A stretch of DNA of 64,000 nt from Rhizorhabdus histidinilytica (GTDB lineage Bacteria > Pseudomonadota > Alphaproteobacteria > Sphingomonadales > Sphingomonadaceae), in NCBI RefSeq assembly GCF_900167915.1, contig NZ_FUYM01000009.1, positions 124,001 to 188,000 of the forward strand, given 5' to 3'. This document shows positions 47,914-57,120 of the stretch, in pieces. Each line of letters opens with the position of its first letter. Position 1 is the stretch's first letter. The translations under genes were made by a program, and so were the position numbers. The notes beneath the pieces are model-generated. The model was not told where the DNA came from, made no database searches, and saw only the letters and a list, made by a program, of their open reading frames with translations.

Positions 47914-49256
47914 GCCGCTACCGCCCCCAGTTCGCCCATCAATCGGGTGAAGCCCGGGAAGCTGGTCGCGACCGGGCCCATGTCGTCGATCGTCACCGCC
48001 GCCCTGGACACCAGTCCCGCGACCGCAAAGCTCATCGCGATGCGATGATCGAGCCGCGCTGCGATCGTCGCGCCGCCGGGCAGCGGATCGCCGCCGGTGC
48101 CGTCGATGATCAGCCCGTCCTCGAGCTCCTCGACGCGGGCGCCGATCGCGCGCAGCCCCTCGGCCATCACCGCGATCCGGTCCGATTCCTTGACGCGGAG
48201 CTCCTCCAGCCCGCGCGCGACGGTGCGCCCCTCGGCCAGCGCCGCCGCGACGAACAGGATCGGATATTCGTCGACCATCGAGGCGACCGTGTCGACCGGG
48301 GTCTCGATGCCCTTCAGGGCCGAATGGCGCACGACGATGTCGGCGACCGGCTCGCCGCCGACCTCGCGCGGATTGGCGAACTGGATGTCGCCGCCCATCA
48401 TCCGCAGCACGTCGAACAGCGCCGCGCGGGTGGGGTTGAGGCCGACATTGGCGATCGTCACCTCGGACCCGGGCACGAGCAGCGCCGCGACCGCGGGGAA
48501 AGCCGCCGAGGAGGGATCGCCCGGCACGACGATATGCTGCGGCCGCAGCTCGGCCTCGCCGCGAATCGATATGATCCGGGCACCGTCGGCGCCCTGCTCG
48601 ACGTCGAGTTCGGCGCCGAAGCCCCTGAGCATCCGTTCGCTATGGTCACGGGTCGCTACCGGTTCGATCACGCGGGTGATGCCGGGGGTGTTGAGCCCGG
48701 CGAGCAGCACCGCCGACTTGACCTGCGCCGAGGCGACCGGGAGCCGATAGTCGATCGGCACCGCCGGACTGATCCCGCGCAGCATCAGCGGCAGCGTGCC
48801 GCCCCGGGCGCCCGGGGTAGCGGTCACGTCGGCGCCCATCAGCGACAGCGGCTCGATCACCCGGTTCATCGGCCGCTTCGACAACGAGGCGTCGCCGGTG
48901 AAGGTGGCGGTGATCGCATGGCTGGCGACGAGGCCCATCAGCAGCCGCGTCGACGTCCCTGAATTGCCCATGTCGAGCGCGCCCTCGGGCTGGAGCAGCC
49001 CGCCGACGCCGACGCCGTGGATGCGCCAGACATCGTCCTCGCCGCGCTCGATCTGCGCGCCCATGGCACGCAGGGCGGCGGCGGTGGCGAGGACGTCCTC
49101 GCCGGTCAGCAGCCCTTCGACCCGGCTCTCGCCGATCGCCAGCGCCGAAAACATCAGCGCCCTGTGCGAGATCGACTTGTCGCCCGGCACGGCAATGCTG
49201 CCGCGAAGCGGGCCGGGAGCCGAGAAGCTGGCGGGTCGGGGCGAGGGTGCATGCAT
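47910..49256 (-). CDS. aroA: 3-phosphoshikimate 1-carboxyvinyltransferase (EPSP synthase)
   Basis: 448 residues. [18 protein letters not shown] (Lys near residue 25) and [16 protein letters not shown] are substrate-binding motifs; LRVKESDRI marks the catalytic Glu/Arg region. It starts [11 protein letters not shown] at ATG 49256. It catalyses shikimate-3-phosphate plus PEP to EPSP. It heads aroA-cmk and is divergent from the TIGR02300 gene. Confidence 0.97.
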   Translation of the reverse strand: MHAPSPRPASFSAPGPLRGSIAVPGDKSISHRALMFSALAIGESRVEGLLTGEDVLATAAALRAMGAQIERGEDDVWRIHGVGVGGLLQPEGALDMGNSGTSTRLLMGLVASHAITATFTGDASLSKRPMNRVIEPLSLMGADVTATPGARGGTLPLMLRGISPAVPIDYRLPVASAQVKSAVLLAGLNTPGITRVIEPVATRDHSERMLRGFGAELDVEQGADGARIISIRGEAELRPQHIVVPGDPSSAAFPAVAALLVPGSEVTIANVGLNPTRAALFDVLRMMGGDIQFANPREVGGEPVADIVVRHSALKGIETPVDTVASMVDEYPILFVAAALAEGRTVARGLEELRVKESDRIAVMAEGLRAIGARVEELEDGLIIDGTGGDPLPGGATIAARLDHRIAMSFAVAGLVSRAAVTIDDMGPVATSFPGFTRLMGELGAVAA

Positions 49257-49372
49257 AGGGCGCGGCTTTTGACAGCGGCGCTCCGCTATGGCAAGGCGCC
49301 CGGCGTTTAGGCTTTCCGCTGACTCGGGAGGCCGGGAATTCATCTTCATTTTCGATCTGGAGTTTGTCGACC

Positions 49373-49693
49373 GTGGTGAAACCGGAATGGGGCACCAAGC
49401 GGACCTGCCCGAAGTGCGGCACCCGCTTCTATGACCTGGAAAAGGACGATCCCGTCACCTGCATCGAATGCGGCACGGCGTGGGAGCCCGATCCCATCCT
49501 GAAGTCGAAGCAGCCGCTGCCGTTCGACGCGCCCAAGAAGGAAGGCCCCGAGCCGAAGGCGGTCGATTCCGACCTGTCCGACGACGATCTGGACATTGAC
49601 GAGGACGCCGAGGAGAATCCGGACGACGACGTCGACCTGGGCGGCGACGACGATATCGGCCTGAACACGGCCGACGACGACGACGAGAACTGA
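49373..49693 (+). CDS. TIGR02300 family ('FYDLN acid') protein
   Basis: 106 residues. The N-terminal MVKPEWGTKRTCPKCGTRFYDLEKDDPVTCIECG holds two CxxC zinc-ribbon pairs and the FYDL motif; the tail is almost all Asp/Glu. This family is found mainly in alphaproteobacteria. The GTG at 49373 gives the standard MVKPEWG start. GGAG lies 10 bases upstream. Function is unknown. Confidence 0.9.
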   Translation: MVKPEWGTKRTCPKCGTRFYDLEKDDPVTCIECGTAWEPDPILKSKQPLPFDAPKKEGPEPKAVDSDLSDDDLDIDEDAEENPDDDVDLGGDDDIGLNTADDDDEN

Positions 49694-49700
49694 TCGGGCC

Positions 49701-49737
49701 CGCCGGAATGCCCAGCGATGCGGCATTCCGGCGCCCT
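49701..49737 (+). terminator. Terminator after TIGR02300 gene
   Basis: CGCCGGAATGCC pairs perfectly with GGCATTCCGGCG across a 9-base loop, followed by CCCTTTC. It lies 8 bases past the stop. Confidence 0.6.
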
Positions 49738-49849
49738 TTCACCGAAAAAGCCGTCCGTCATGCAAAAGGGCTCTTGCAGGGCCCCGCAACCTGACCTAAA
49801 GGGCGCGCTCCGCCGCCGGGCCCAACCGGCGAGCGACCGAAAATGGCAC

Positions 49850-49925
49850 GGGGCCGTAGCTCAGCTGGGAGAGCGTCGCAATGGCATTGCGAAGGTCAGG
49901 GGTTCGATCCCCCTCGGCTCCACCA
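49850..49925 (+). tRNA. tRNA-Ala (anticodon GGC)
   Basis: 76 nt including encoded CCA. The acceptor GGGGCCG pairs with CGGCTCC (one G-U). The D-arm is GCTCAGCTGGGAGAGC. The anticodon arm TCGCA-ATGGCAT-TGCGA reads GGC. The T-arm is AGGGGTTCGATCCCCCT. Confidence 0.97.
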
Positions 49926-49977
49926 TTTTCCCATTCCCCACGAAACATCACCTTCACCCAGTGAAGCGGCCGACGGG

Positions 49978-50358
49978 CTAGCCCTGCGCCGGAAGCTGCG
50001 TCGAGGCATAGGCGGCGATCCGCCACCCTCCGTCCTCGTGCGCCCAGACCGAGAGGAACAGTGTCTCGGCCAAGCCTTCCTCGCCAGTGTCCGGCCGGCG
50101 ATAGCCGACGCGGGAGACACCCCGGATCCAGCCGGCGGAGCCGATCAGATGCGCGTCGAGGTCGTGGGCCGTCATCGTCGTATAATGGACCTCGCCGGCC
50201 CTGATCCGCGCCAGATAGGACTCGCGGTCGTCGGTCAGCCCGTTGAGATGCGCATAGTAGAAGCCGTCCGCCATCATCGCTTCCAGCCCGGCGGCGTCGC
50301 CCTCGACCGAAAGCCGCCGCCGCCGGTGCTCGGCGGCGATCAACGATTGCTCATCCAT
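49978..50358 (-). CDS. SnoaL/NTF2-like (DUF4440-type) protein
   Basis: A 126-residue single-domain protein. The helical start (EQSLIAAEHRRRRLSVEGDAAGLEAMMADGFYYAHLNG) and the curved sheet ending FLSVWAHEDGGWRIAAY are typical of the NTF2-like fold. Such proteins act as small isomerases, hydrolases or binding proteins. The neighbouring P450 on the same strand, 146 bases upstream, may be functionally linked, but no operon is evident. Confidence 0.82.
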   Translation of the reverse strand: MDEQSLIAAEHRRRRLSVEGDAAGLEAMMADGFYYAHLNGLTDDRESYLARIRAGEVHYTTMTAHDLDAHLIGSAGWIRGVSRVGYRRPDTGEEGLAETLFLSVWAHEDGGWRIAAYASTQLPAQG

Positions 50359-50504
50359 GCGAACATCCCTCCCGAACCATCGTGGAGGGCCAGGCTATAT
50401 CGCGACCGGCGCCAAGTCATTTGAATGGTCGTCATGCCGATACTGAACGACGGACATCCTCGACGCGCCGGGCCCGTGCCCCGGCTCGACCGCCCCGCAG
50501 CGTC

Positions 50505-51761
50505 TCACCGCACCAGGCGCACCGGCATCGTTTCCCAGCTGTTGCGGATGATGTGGACGACCGGAACCGGTTCGCCGGTCAGCTCGATCCGCTCGAAGCG
50601 ATCGAGCATCGCCTCCAGCACCAGCGCACCTTCCATCCGCGCCAGGCGCTGGCCAAGGCAGAGATGCGGACCCGCACCGAAGGCGAGCTGGCGCGAGGCG
50701 GTGGCGCGCCGCACGTCGAATCCGTGCGGGTCCGGGAACACGTCGGGATCGCGATTCGCCGCCATGTACATGAGGTAGACGTGCTGGCCCTCCTTCATCG
50801 CCTGTCCGTCCACCTCGGTATCGGCGGCGACGTAGCGCAGGAAGGCCCGCGCCGGCGTCACCAGCCGCAGCGTCTCCTCGATCGCGTTCTTCACCAGCGA
50901 GCGGTCCTCCTTGAGCAGGCGCCACTGGTCGGGATTTTGGGCGAGATAATAGGGCAGGCCGAGCAACAGCGCGCGCGTCGTGTCGGCCCCCGCCGCGATC
51001 GCCGTCATCGCGAAGGTGATGACGTTGGGCAGCTTCACGCCCTTCTGCCCGTCGAGCTCGGCATCGAGCAGGACCGAGATCAGGTCGAGACCCTGCGTGT
51101 CGCCGGCGGCGCGCTCGGCTTTGCGGCGCTCGACATTCTCGGTGATATAGTCCTTCAGGCTGTCGAACTCCGCGACCGCCGCCTGCAGTTCCTCGAACGA
51201 GATGTCCGCGCCCAGCTTCTCGAGCTCGTCGCTCCAGAATTGCACGCGCGCCCGGTCCGTCGCGGACAGACCGATGAGGTGGCAGGCGGCTTCGACCGGA
51301 ACGCCTGCGGCGAATTCCCAGAAATCGACGTCGCCGCGCTCCCCCAGCGCATCGAGCCCGTGCCCCACATGCGCCGTCAGCCTTTCCTGCAGCGACTGGA
51401 TCGCCGGAATCGTGAAGGCTCCCTGGCTGACGCGGCGAAGCTCCTGGTGGCGCGGCGGATCGGTATTGCCGATCTGCTCACCGCCCTCGGGCCAGAATCC
51501 CTCCGAGAAATTGGTGCCGCCGGCCGCGTCGCGATATTTGATCTCGTTGAGGAAGATGCCACGGGCATTGCTGAAGATGTCGGCGCGCGACGATATCGTC
51601 CGTATGTCGCGGTGCCGCGTGATGACGAAGGTGTCGAGCGGCGCATAATGATAAAAGGGAGCCTCGCGCTGCATCCAAGCGAAGGTGGGCCAGGGATCGT
51701 CCAGATAGAATTGCGGTGACTCGATCGGCACCTCCCGGTGCAGTGCCGCTTGATCGGACAT
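50505..51761 (-). CDS. Cytochrome P450
   Basis: 418 residues, soluble bacterial type. The I-helix is AAGADTTR, the K-helix is EETLR, and the heme-binding loop FGAGPHLCLG contains the heme-ligating Cys368. The substrate is unknown. The ATG at 51761 has GGAGAG upstream; the longer frame is not P450-like. It needs a ferredoxin, and the adrenodoxin-type one at 17166 is a possible partner, though distant. Confidence 0.93.
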   Translation of the reverse strand: MSDQAALHREVPIESPQFYLDDPWPTFAWMQREAPFYHYAPLDTFVITRHRDIRTISSRADIFSNARGIFLNEIKYRDAAGGTNFSEGFWPEGGEQIGNTDPPRHQELRRVSQGAFTIPAIQSLQERLTAHVGHGLDALGERGDVDFWEFAAGVPVEAACHLIGLSATDRARVQFWSDELEKLGADISFEELQAAVAEFDSLKDYITENVERRKAERAAGDTQGLDLISVLLDAELDGQKGVKLPNVITFAMTAIAAGADTTRALLLGLPYYLAQNPDQWRLLKEDRSLVKNAIEETLRLVTPARAFLRYVAADTEVDGQAMKEGQHVYLMYMAANRDPDVFPDPHGFDVRRATASRQLAFGAGPHLCLGQRLARMEGALVLEAMLDRFERIELTGEPVPVVHIIRNSWETMPVRLVR

Positions 51762-52002
51762 GTTCGCTCTCCATGATCTGGAACTTTGGGACGTTGGCAC
51801 CTTGCCTGGCGGGCGTCGCGATCTTTGTCGCTTCATTGGCCGGCCCGACCCGTCGAGCATAAAGCAGCCGCCGCGGACGGTTTAGGCGTCGCTCGCGCGG
51901 GATTGGGGGCGGAAGCACCTAAACAGGAAAAGGGACGCCGCCGTCCACGGGCGCCTTCCCTTTCCGCCACGGACGATCAGGCCGAGGCCGGCCCGGCGAG
52001 GT

Positions 52003-53229
52003 CTATGCCGCCAGCAGCCTGCGGACGTCCTGTCCGCTCGGCTCCTGGAACAGGCGCAGGCCGAACTCGGGCAGGATGGCGAGCAGATGGTCGAAGATGT
52101 CGGCCTGGATGCTCTCATAGTCCGCCCAGGCGGTGGTCGCCGTGAAGCAGTAGATCTCGAGCGGCAGGCCCTGCGGCCCGGGCTGGAGCTGGCGGACCAG
52201 CATCGTCATGTCCTGCGACACGCGGGCATGGCTGCGCAGATAGGCGACGACATAGGCGCGAAAGGTGCCGATGTTGGTCGCGCGGCGGCCGTTCACCGGA
52301 TCGCGCCCCGCTGCCGCCAGCTGCTCGTTCCACCGGTCCAGCTCGGCACGCTTGCGGTCGAGATAATCGTCGATCAGCGCGAAGCGGCGCATCGCCTGCT
52401 GCTCCTCGCCGGTCAGGAAACGGATGCTGGTCTGGTCGATCGACAACGACCGCTTGATGCGGCGCCCGCCAGCATCCCGCATGCCCCGCCAATTCTTGTA
52501 GCTTTCCGCGATCAGGCGATGGGTGGGGATGGTGGTGATCGTCTTGTCCCAGTTCTGCACCTTCACCGTGTGCAGCGCGATGTCGATGACGTCGCCGTCG
52601 GCATTGAGCTGCGGCATCTCGATCCAGTCGCCGACCCGCAACATGTCGTTGGAGGTGAGCTGGACCGATGCGACCAGCGACAGGATGGTGTCCTTGAACA
52701 CGAGCATCAGCACCGCGGCCATCGCGCCGAGACCCGACAGGAGCAGCAATGGCGACTGTTCCATCAACGCGGCGACGATCAGGATCGCGGCGCCCGCGAA
52801 CAGCAATATCCTGACCACCTGGACATAGCCCTTGATCGGGCGGCTCGCGGCGTCGGGACGGCGCTGGTAGAGCTGGTTGGCAAGGTCGAGCGCGCCGTTG
52901 ACCGCCAGCATCACCGTCAGGATGACGAAGGCGCTGACCACGTTGCGCGCGACGGTCGCCGCCGCGTCGGGCAGATGCGGGACGGCGCCGATGCCGCGCG
53001 CGACGATGATCGCCGGGACGATCGCGGAGAGCCGCCCGGCGATTCCCGCCAGCGCGCCGCCGTCGTCGGGTAGCAGGCGCAGCGCCAGCCGCAGGATGAT
53101 CTTCCGGACGAGAAGATGGGCGAGGAAGGCGACGGCGGCGAGCACGCACAGGCCAATCACCGTTTCGAGCCAGGGCGCGCCTTCGGGAAGAAGGGACAGG
53201 CCGGTCGGGATCGAGGCAAGGTCGGTCAT
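52003..53229 (-). CDS. MscS family mechanosensitive channel (YbdG-like)
   Basis: 408 residues. Four to five membrane helices occupy the first 190 residues. The pore-lining/MscS beta domain is LLLLSGLGAMAAVLMLVFKDTILSLVASVQL followed by SNDMLRVGDWIEMPQLNADGDVIDI. The insertion IDQTSIRFLTGEEQQAMRRFALIDDYL is characteristic of YbdG-type channels. It protects against osmotic downshock. The start at 53229 precedes a clean membrane N-terminus. Confidence 0.9.
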   Translation of the reverse strand: MTDLASIPTGLSLLPEGAPWLETVIGLCVLAAVAFLAHLLVRKIILRLALRLLPDDGGALAGIAGRLSAIVPAIIVARGIGAVPHLPDAAATVARNVVSAFVILTVMLAVNGALDLANQLYQRRPDAASRPIKGYVQVVRILLFAGAAILIVAALMEQSPLLLLSGLGAMAAVLMLVFKDTILSLVASVQLTSNDMLRVGDWIEMPQLNADGDVIDIALHTVKVQNWDKTITTIPTHRLIAESYKNWRGMRDAGGRRIKRSLSIDQTSIRFLTGEEQQAMRRFALIDDYLDRKRAELDRWNEQLAAAGRDPVNGRRATNIGTFRAYVVAYLRSHARVSQDMTMLVRQLQPGPQGLPLEIYCFTATTAWADYESIQADIFDHLLAILPEFGLRLFQEPSGQDVRRLLAA

Positions 53230-53345
53230 CAGGGAAAATATCGCTGTCGCCGGGCGACAGGCGTCTGCTCCTTGGCTGTGGAAGGGATGGCCGAACCTGC
53301 CCGCCCCGGTCCGGGCTGTCAAATCCGCGACCCGGTCAAGAGGCG

Positions 53346-53379
53346 AAAGGGGGGACGCGGCCGCCTGCGCCCCCCCCTT
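53346..53379 (-). terminator. Terminator after PhoX-like gene
   Basis: AAAGGGGGG pairs with CCCCCCTTT, extended by ACGC/GCG, between the PhoX-like stop and the MscS start. It has a GC-rich stem with only short T runs. Confidence 0.5.
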
Positions 53380-53404
53380 TCTCGTTCCGTCGCTAGCGAT
53401 GGGG

Positions 53405-55885
53405 TCAGAGACCGACGACGCCACCGTCATTCTTGGTGATTACGATCGTCGCCGAGCGCGGGCGCGCGGTCGAGCTGGTGCCGCCCTGGGTCGCCGGCCA
53501 GCTGCTCTGCAGCGCGGTCAGGCCGCCGTCCTCGCCGGGATGCTGGATGTTGACGAACAGGGTGCGGCCGTCGGGCGTCGAATCGATCCCGGTGATCTCG
53601 CAGCCCTTGGGGCCGACCAGGAAGCGCTTGAGCGTCGCGCCGGTCGCCGTCTTGCCGACGATCGTCGCCTGGGTGCGCGTGGCGCCATCGGCCCCCTTGT
53701 TGGTGATCGTCCTCGCACCGCCGTCGCCGACCTTGCCCGGAAGCGCGACCAGCATCTGGTTGTTGGTCCGGTCGGTGAAGGCGCCGTCGTCGGTCTGGAT
53801 CCACAGCAGCGGGCTGACCTGGCCCGATTCGTTGCTGGGCCGGCCGAACCACAGGCCGTCCGGACTGGAGAAGTCGTTGCTGGCATCGAGGCCGGACAGG
53901 TTGACGTTGGCCGGATCGGAATCGGCCGAGTCGGCGCCAAACAGGTAGATGTCCCAGCTAAAGCCGGTCGCCTCCGACGTGTCGCCGGTCTCGCGCAGGC
54001 GCACGATATGACCGTTCGGATTGCCGCGCTGCGCGGTGTTCGCCGCACCCTTCGGGTCGTTGTAGTGGCGCGGGTTGGCGGCGTCGGTACCGTCGAGCGG
54101 CCGGACCGACGCGTTGTTGTTGGTGAGCGTCAGGTACATCTCGCCGGTCACCGGGTTGATCGTCGTCCATTCCGGCCGATCCATCTTGGTCGCGCCCAGC
54201 GCGTCGGCGGCGAGGCGGACATTGGTCAGCACGTCGGCCTGGTCGGCGAAGGCGTAGGTGGCGTTGGCGGCGGTCAGCGGGCCGGTGCCGAAGACCAGCG
54301 GCATCCAGGTGCCGGTGCCGTCGGCGTTGAACTTCGCGACGTAGAGCGTGCCGGCGTCAAAATATTTGTCGCCGATCGCGAGCCGGTCGCTCGCGCTGGC
54401 GTCCGCCGCCGCCCAGGGCTGGGCCGAAACGAACTTGTAGAGATATTCGCCGCGCGAATCGTCGCCCATGTAGAAGGCCGGCCTGCGGCCCGCGACGAAC
54501 GCCGACGGCCAGCAGCCTTCATGGCCGAAGCGGCCGAGCGCGGTGCGCTTGCGGGGCGGCTTGGTCGGGTCGTAGGGATCGATCTCGACCACCCAGCCGA
54601 ACTGGTTCGGCTCGTTGCGGAAATCGGCGGTGCCGTCGGCGGCCGCGCCGGTCGCACTCGCGTTCCAGCGCGCATAGATGGTGCTTGTCGCATCGGACGG
54701 GATGACCGAAGCCCAGCCATAGCTGCCGCCGGCGCCCTCCGGGATGCCGTAGCGCTTGAGCGCCACCACCGACCTGGCGGCGGCGCCGCCGCGCGCGGTA
54801 TCGTCGCCCGTCGCACGGCGGAAATAGCCCGCCCAATTCTCCTCGCAGGTCAGGTAGCTGCCCCAGGCGGTGAAGCCGTTGGCGCAATTGTTGATCGTGC
54901 CGCGGCCGTCGGTCCCGGCGGGTGAGAAGCGGGTGCGGAGCAGCGCGTTGCCGCGCACCGGGCCGCTGAACACAGCCGGCGTCAGCGGGGTGATGCGGCG
55001 GTTGAGCGCACTGCCCTGGACATAGCTCCAGGCGCCCGAGCCGGCACGGGCGACCTCGACCACGGCGACGCCATGCGCCTCCATCTCCTTGAGCGCCTCG
55101 CCCTCTGGGCGGACGCCACCGGTCGAGGTCGGGCCGTTGGCGTGCAGATAGACCTGGGTGATGTTCTCATGGTTCATCACCAGGAGGCCACGCGTGTTGC
55201 TGGCATCGTCGCGCGCCGAGCCGGTCGCGGCGAGCCCGAAATAATGCATGCCGTCATGATGGTCGCCGCCGCGCGCCGAGAAGCCGGTGTCGGTGCCGTT
55301 GTTGGCATAGGCCGAGGTCGCCGCATTGAGCGGGTCACCGAGGCGATAGAGCACCGAGACCGAATAGCCCTCGGGCACCTTGACGACATCGTCGAGGCTC
55401 TTGGCGACGCTGGTGAAGCCAAGCACCGCCGGCGAGACGGTGACGGTGGTCTGCGCGGTGGTGGACTTGCTGCGGTCGTCGGTCGCCTTGAACTCGAACA
55501 CCAGCGGAGTCACCGCCGACACCGCCGGCGCAATGAAGGTCGCGCTGTTGGTGTTGGCGTTGCTCAGCGTCACGGTGGGACCCGAGACCTGGGTCCAGGA
55601 GACGGTCAGCGCATCCTTGTCGGTGGCGGTGCCGGCCAGCGTCACCAGCTTGCCCGAGCTCGACTGGCCGTTGGCGCCGGCATTGACGACCGGCGCGTCA
55701 TTGTCGCTGCCGCAGGCGGTCAGCAGCAGCCCGCCGAAGCTGGCGGCGGCGATCGCCGAAATACCGCCGAACAGCGTCTGGCGGCGCGAATAGCGCTCGG
55801 CGGCGATGCTTTCGAGCGTCGGGTTGTCGGTCGGATTGCAGTCGACGACACCGTCCGAATAGCCGTCACGAACCACGTCAGTCAT
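53405..55885 (-). CDS. PhoX/DUF839 family lipoprotein with PKD-like domain
   Basis: An 826-residue exported protein. The N-terminal region has a twin-arginine-type signal (SRRQTLFGGISAIAAASFGG) followed by a lipobox (LLTACGS), suggesting Tat export plus lipidation. Residues about 65-160 resemble a PKD/REJ-type beta domain (VTLAGTATDKDALTVSWTQVSGPTV). The rest is the DUF839 beta-propeller of PhoX alkaline phosphatases (HYFGLAATG, LVMNHENI, SYLTCEENWAGYF, GRFGHEGC, WIQTDDG). Such enzymes use Ca/Fe. The phosphatase activity of this long version is inferred. The start at 55885 keeps the Tat signal; the longer frame is discarded. Confidence 0.85.
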   Translation of the reverse strand: MTDVVRDGYSDGVVDCNPTDNPTLESIAAERYSRRQTLFGGISAIAAASFGGLLLTACGSDNDAPVVNAGANGQSSSGKLVTLAGTATDKDALTVSWTQVSGPTVTLSNANTNSATFIAPAVSAVTPLVFEFKATDDRSKSTTAQTTVTVSPAVLGFTSVAKSLDDVVKVPEGYSVSVLYRLGDPLNAATSAYANNGTDTGFSARGGDHHDGMHYFGLAATGSARDDASNTRGLLVMNHENITQVYLHANGPTSTGGVRPEGEALKEMEAHGVAVVEVARAGSGAWSYVQGSALNRRITPLTPAVFSGPVRGNALLRTRFSPAGTDGRGTINNCANGFTAWGSYLTCEENWAGYFRRATGDDTARGGAAARSVVALKRYGIPEGAGGSYGWASVIPSDATSTIYARWNASATGAAADGTADFRNEPNQFGWVVEIDPYDPTKPPRKRTALGRFGHEGCWPSAFVAGRRPAFYMGDDSRGEYLYKFVSAQPWAAADASASDRLAIGDKYFDAGTLYVAKFNADGTGTWMPLVFGTGPLTAANATYAFADQADVLTNVRLAADALGATKMDRPEWTTINPVTGEMYLTLTNNNASVRPLDGTDAANPRHYNDPKGAANTAQRGNPNGHIVRLRETGDTSEATGFSWDIYLFGADSADSDPANVNLSGLDASNDFSSPDGLWFGRPSNESGQVSPLLWIQTDDGAFTDRTNNQMLVALPGKVGDGGARTITNKGADGATRTQATIVGKTATGATLKRFLVGPKGCEITGIDSTPDGRTLFVNIQHPGEDGGLTALQSSWPATQGGTSSTARPRSATIVITKNDGGVVGL

Positions 55886-55988
55886 GGGCTTGCTCCCCTT
55901 GGTGAGAAGCCGGCTCGCTAACAATGGCGCGCGAAAGATTTGTGCGCTTCCGCTTACGCGGGAGTGAACATGATGTGGCATTTCCGCG

Positions 55989-56615
55989 TCATGCCGCCCC
56001 GACCAGCCTCCGCAGCTTGGCCAGCCGGGGCGCGTCGCCCTCGTCATGCGCCAGCGTCCCGAAGAAGCGCCCCTCCGCGTCCATCAGGAAGACGGTGGCG
56101 GTATGGTCGATGACATAGTCGCCGCCGTCGACCGGTACCTTCTTGTAATAGACGTGATAGGCGCGGACGATGCGGTCGATCTCCGCCGCCGATCCGGTCA
56201 GGCCGATGATCGGCGTATCGAACAGGGTCAGGTAATGGCCGATGTCGGCCGGCCGGTCGCGCCCGTGATCGAGCGACACGAAGACGAGGTCGAGCCGCTC
56301 GCCGGCCGGGCCCAGCGCCCGCTTGAGCCGCGCCATGGTCTGAAGGGTGGTGGGACAGACCTCCGCGCAGCGGGTGAAGCCGAAGAAGATGGCGAAGGGC
56401 CGGCCGCGCAGGCTCGCCTCGGTCATGGTCCGGCCGCTCTGGTCGGTCAGGCTGAACGGCCCGCCGAAGGCGGCGGCATAGCCGGCGTGCGGATCGGCCG
56501 GCGGGCGCAGGCGCGGCCAGAGCGTCAGCCCGGCATAGCCGAGCAGCACCGCCGCGACCGCCGCCCACAACAGGACGCGCAGCGGGAACAGGGGCCCCCG
56601 GGGTTCACTGGCCAT
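55989..56615 (-). CDS. SCO1/SenC family copper protein
   Basis: 208 residues. One N-terminal membrane anchor (VLLWAAVAAVLLGYAGLTLW) precedes a thioredoxin-like domain. FFGFTRCAEVCPTT holds the copper-binding CxxxC, and the distal His is in DYVIDHTATVFLMD. It delivers copper to cytochrome oxidase CuA. It starts 11 bases inside the PCu(A)C gene end, so the two are coupled. Confidence 0.93.
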   Translation of the reverse strand: MASEPRGPLFPLRVLLWAAVAAVLLGYAGLTLWPRLRPPADPHAGYAAAFGGPFSLTDQSGRTMTEASLRGRPFAIFFGFTRCAEVCPTTLQTMARLKRALGPAGERLDLVFVSLDHGRDRPADIGHYLTLFDTPIIGLTGSAAEIDRIVRAYHVYYKKVPVDGGDYVIDHTATVFLMDAEGRFFGTLAHDEGDAPRLAKLRRLVGAA

Positions 56616-57063
56616 GCCGCCCTCCCTCCGGCCGGAAGTCGATCGGCTCGACCCGGAAGCGGACGGGCAGCTCGCCCGCACGGGCGAAGCGCAGCCGGAT
56701 CTCGACCACATCGCCGCGCCGCAGCGGGCGCTTCAGGTCGGTCAGCATCAGGTGATAGCCGCCCGACCGCAGCGCCACCGCGCCGCCGGCGGGGATGGCG
56801 AGCCCGCCGGTCACCGGCCGCATCCGCATGATGCCGCCGTCCATCGTCATGCTGTGCACCTCGACGCGCTCGGCGACCGCCGAACGGGCGTCGAGCAGCC
56901 GGTCCTCGCTTGTGCCGGCATTGCGGATCAGCGCATAGCCCGCGCCGGTCCTGGCGGCGGGCGGCGTCTCGCGCAGCCAGGGGGTTTCGATCCGTACCGG
57001 CGCGGCAACGGCCGGCGCGGCGATGGCGGCGATCGCCAACGCGATCGTCATCGTCTTGATCAT
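56605..57063 (-). CDS. PCu(A)C copper chaperone
   Basis: 152 residues. A signal peptide covers about residues 1-20. The Cu(I) motif H(M)x10Mx21HxM is visible: VEVHSMTMDGGIMRMRPV and, later, GGYHLMLTDL. The partner of SCO1 in CuA assembly. It lies between the SCO1 gene and the TonB receptor gene. Confidence 0.93.
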   Translation of the reverse strand: MIKTMTIALAIAAIAAPAVAAPVRIETPWLRETPPAARTGAGYALIRNAGTSEDRLLDARSAVAERVEVHSMTMDGGIMRMRPVTGGLAIPAGGAVALRSGGYHLMLTDLKRPLRRGDVVEIRLRFARAGELPVRFRVEPIDFRPEGGRHGQ

Positions 57064-57120
57064 CGGGATTCTCCACGAAGCGACGCGGAGCGGCGCGACG
57101 GCTGCCCCGCGCCGGGATTG

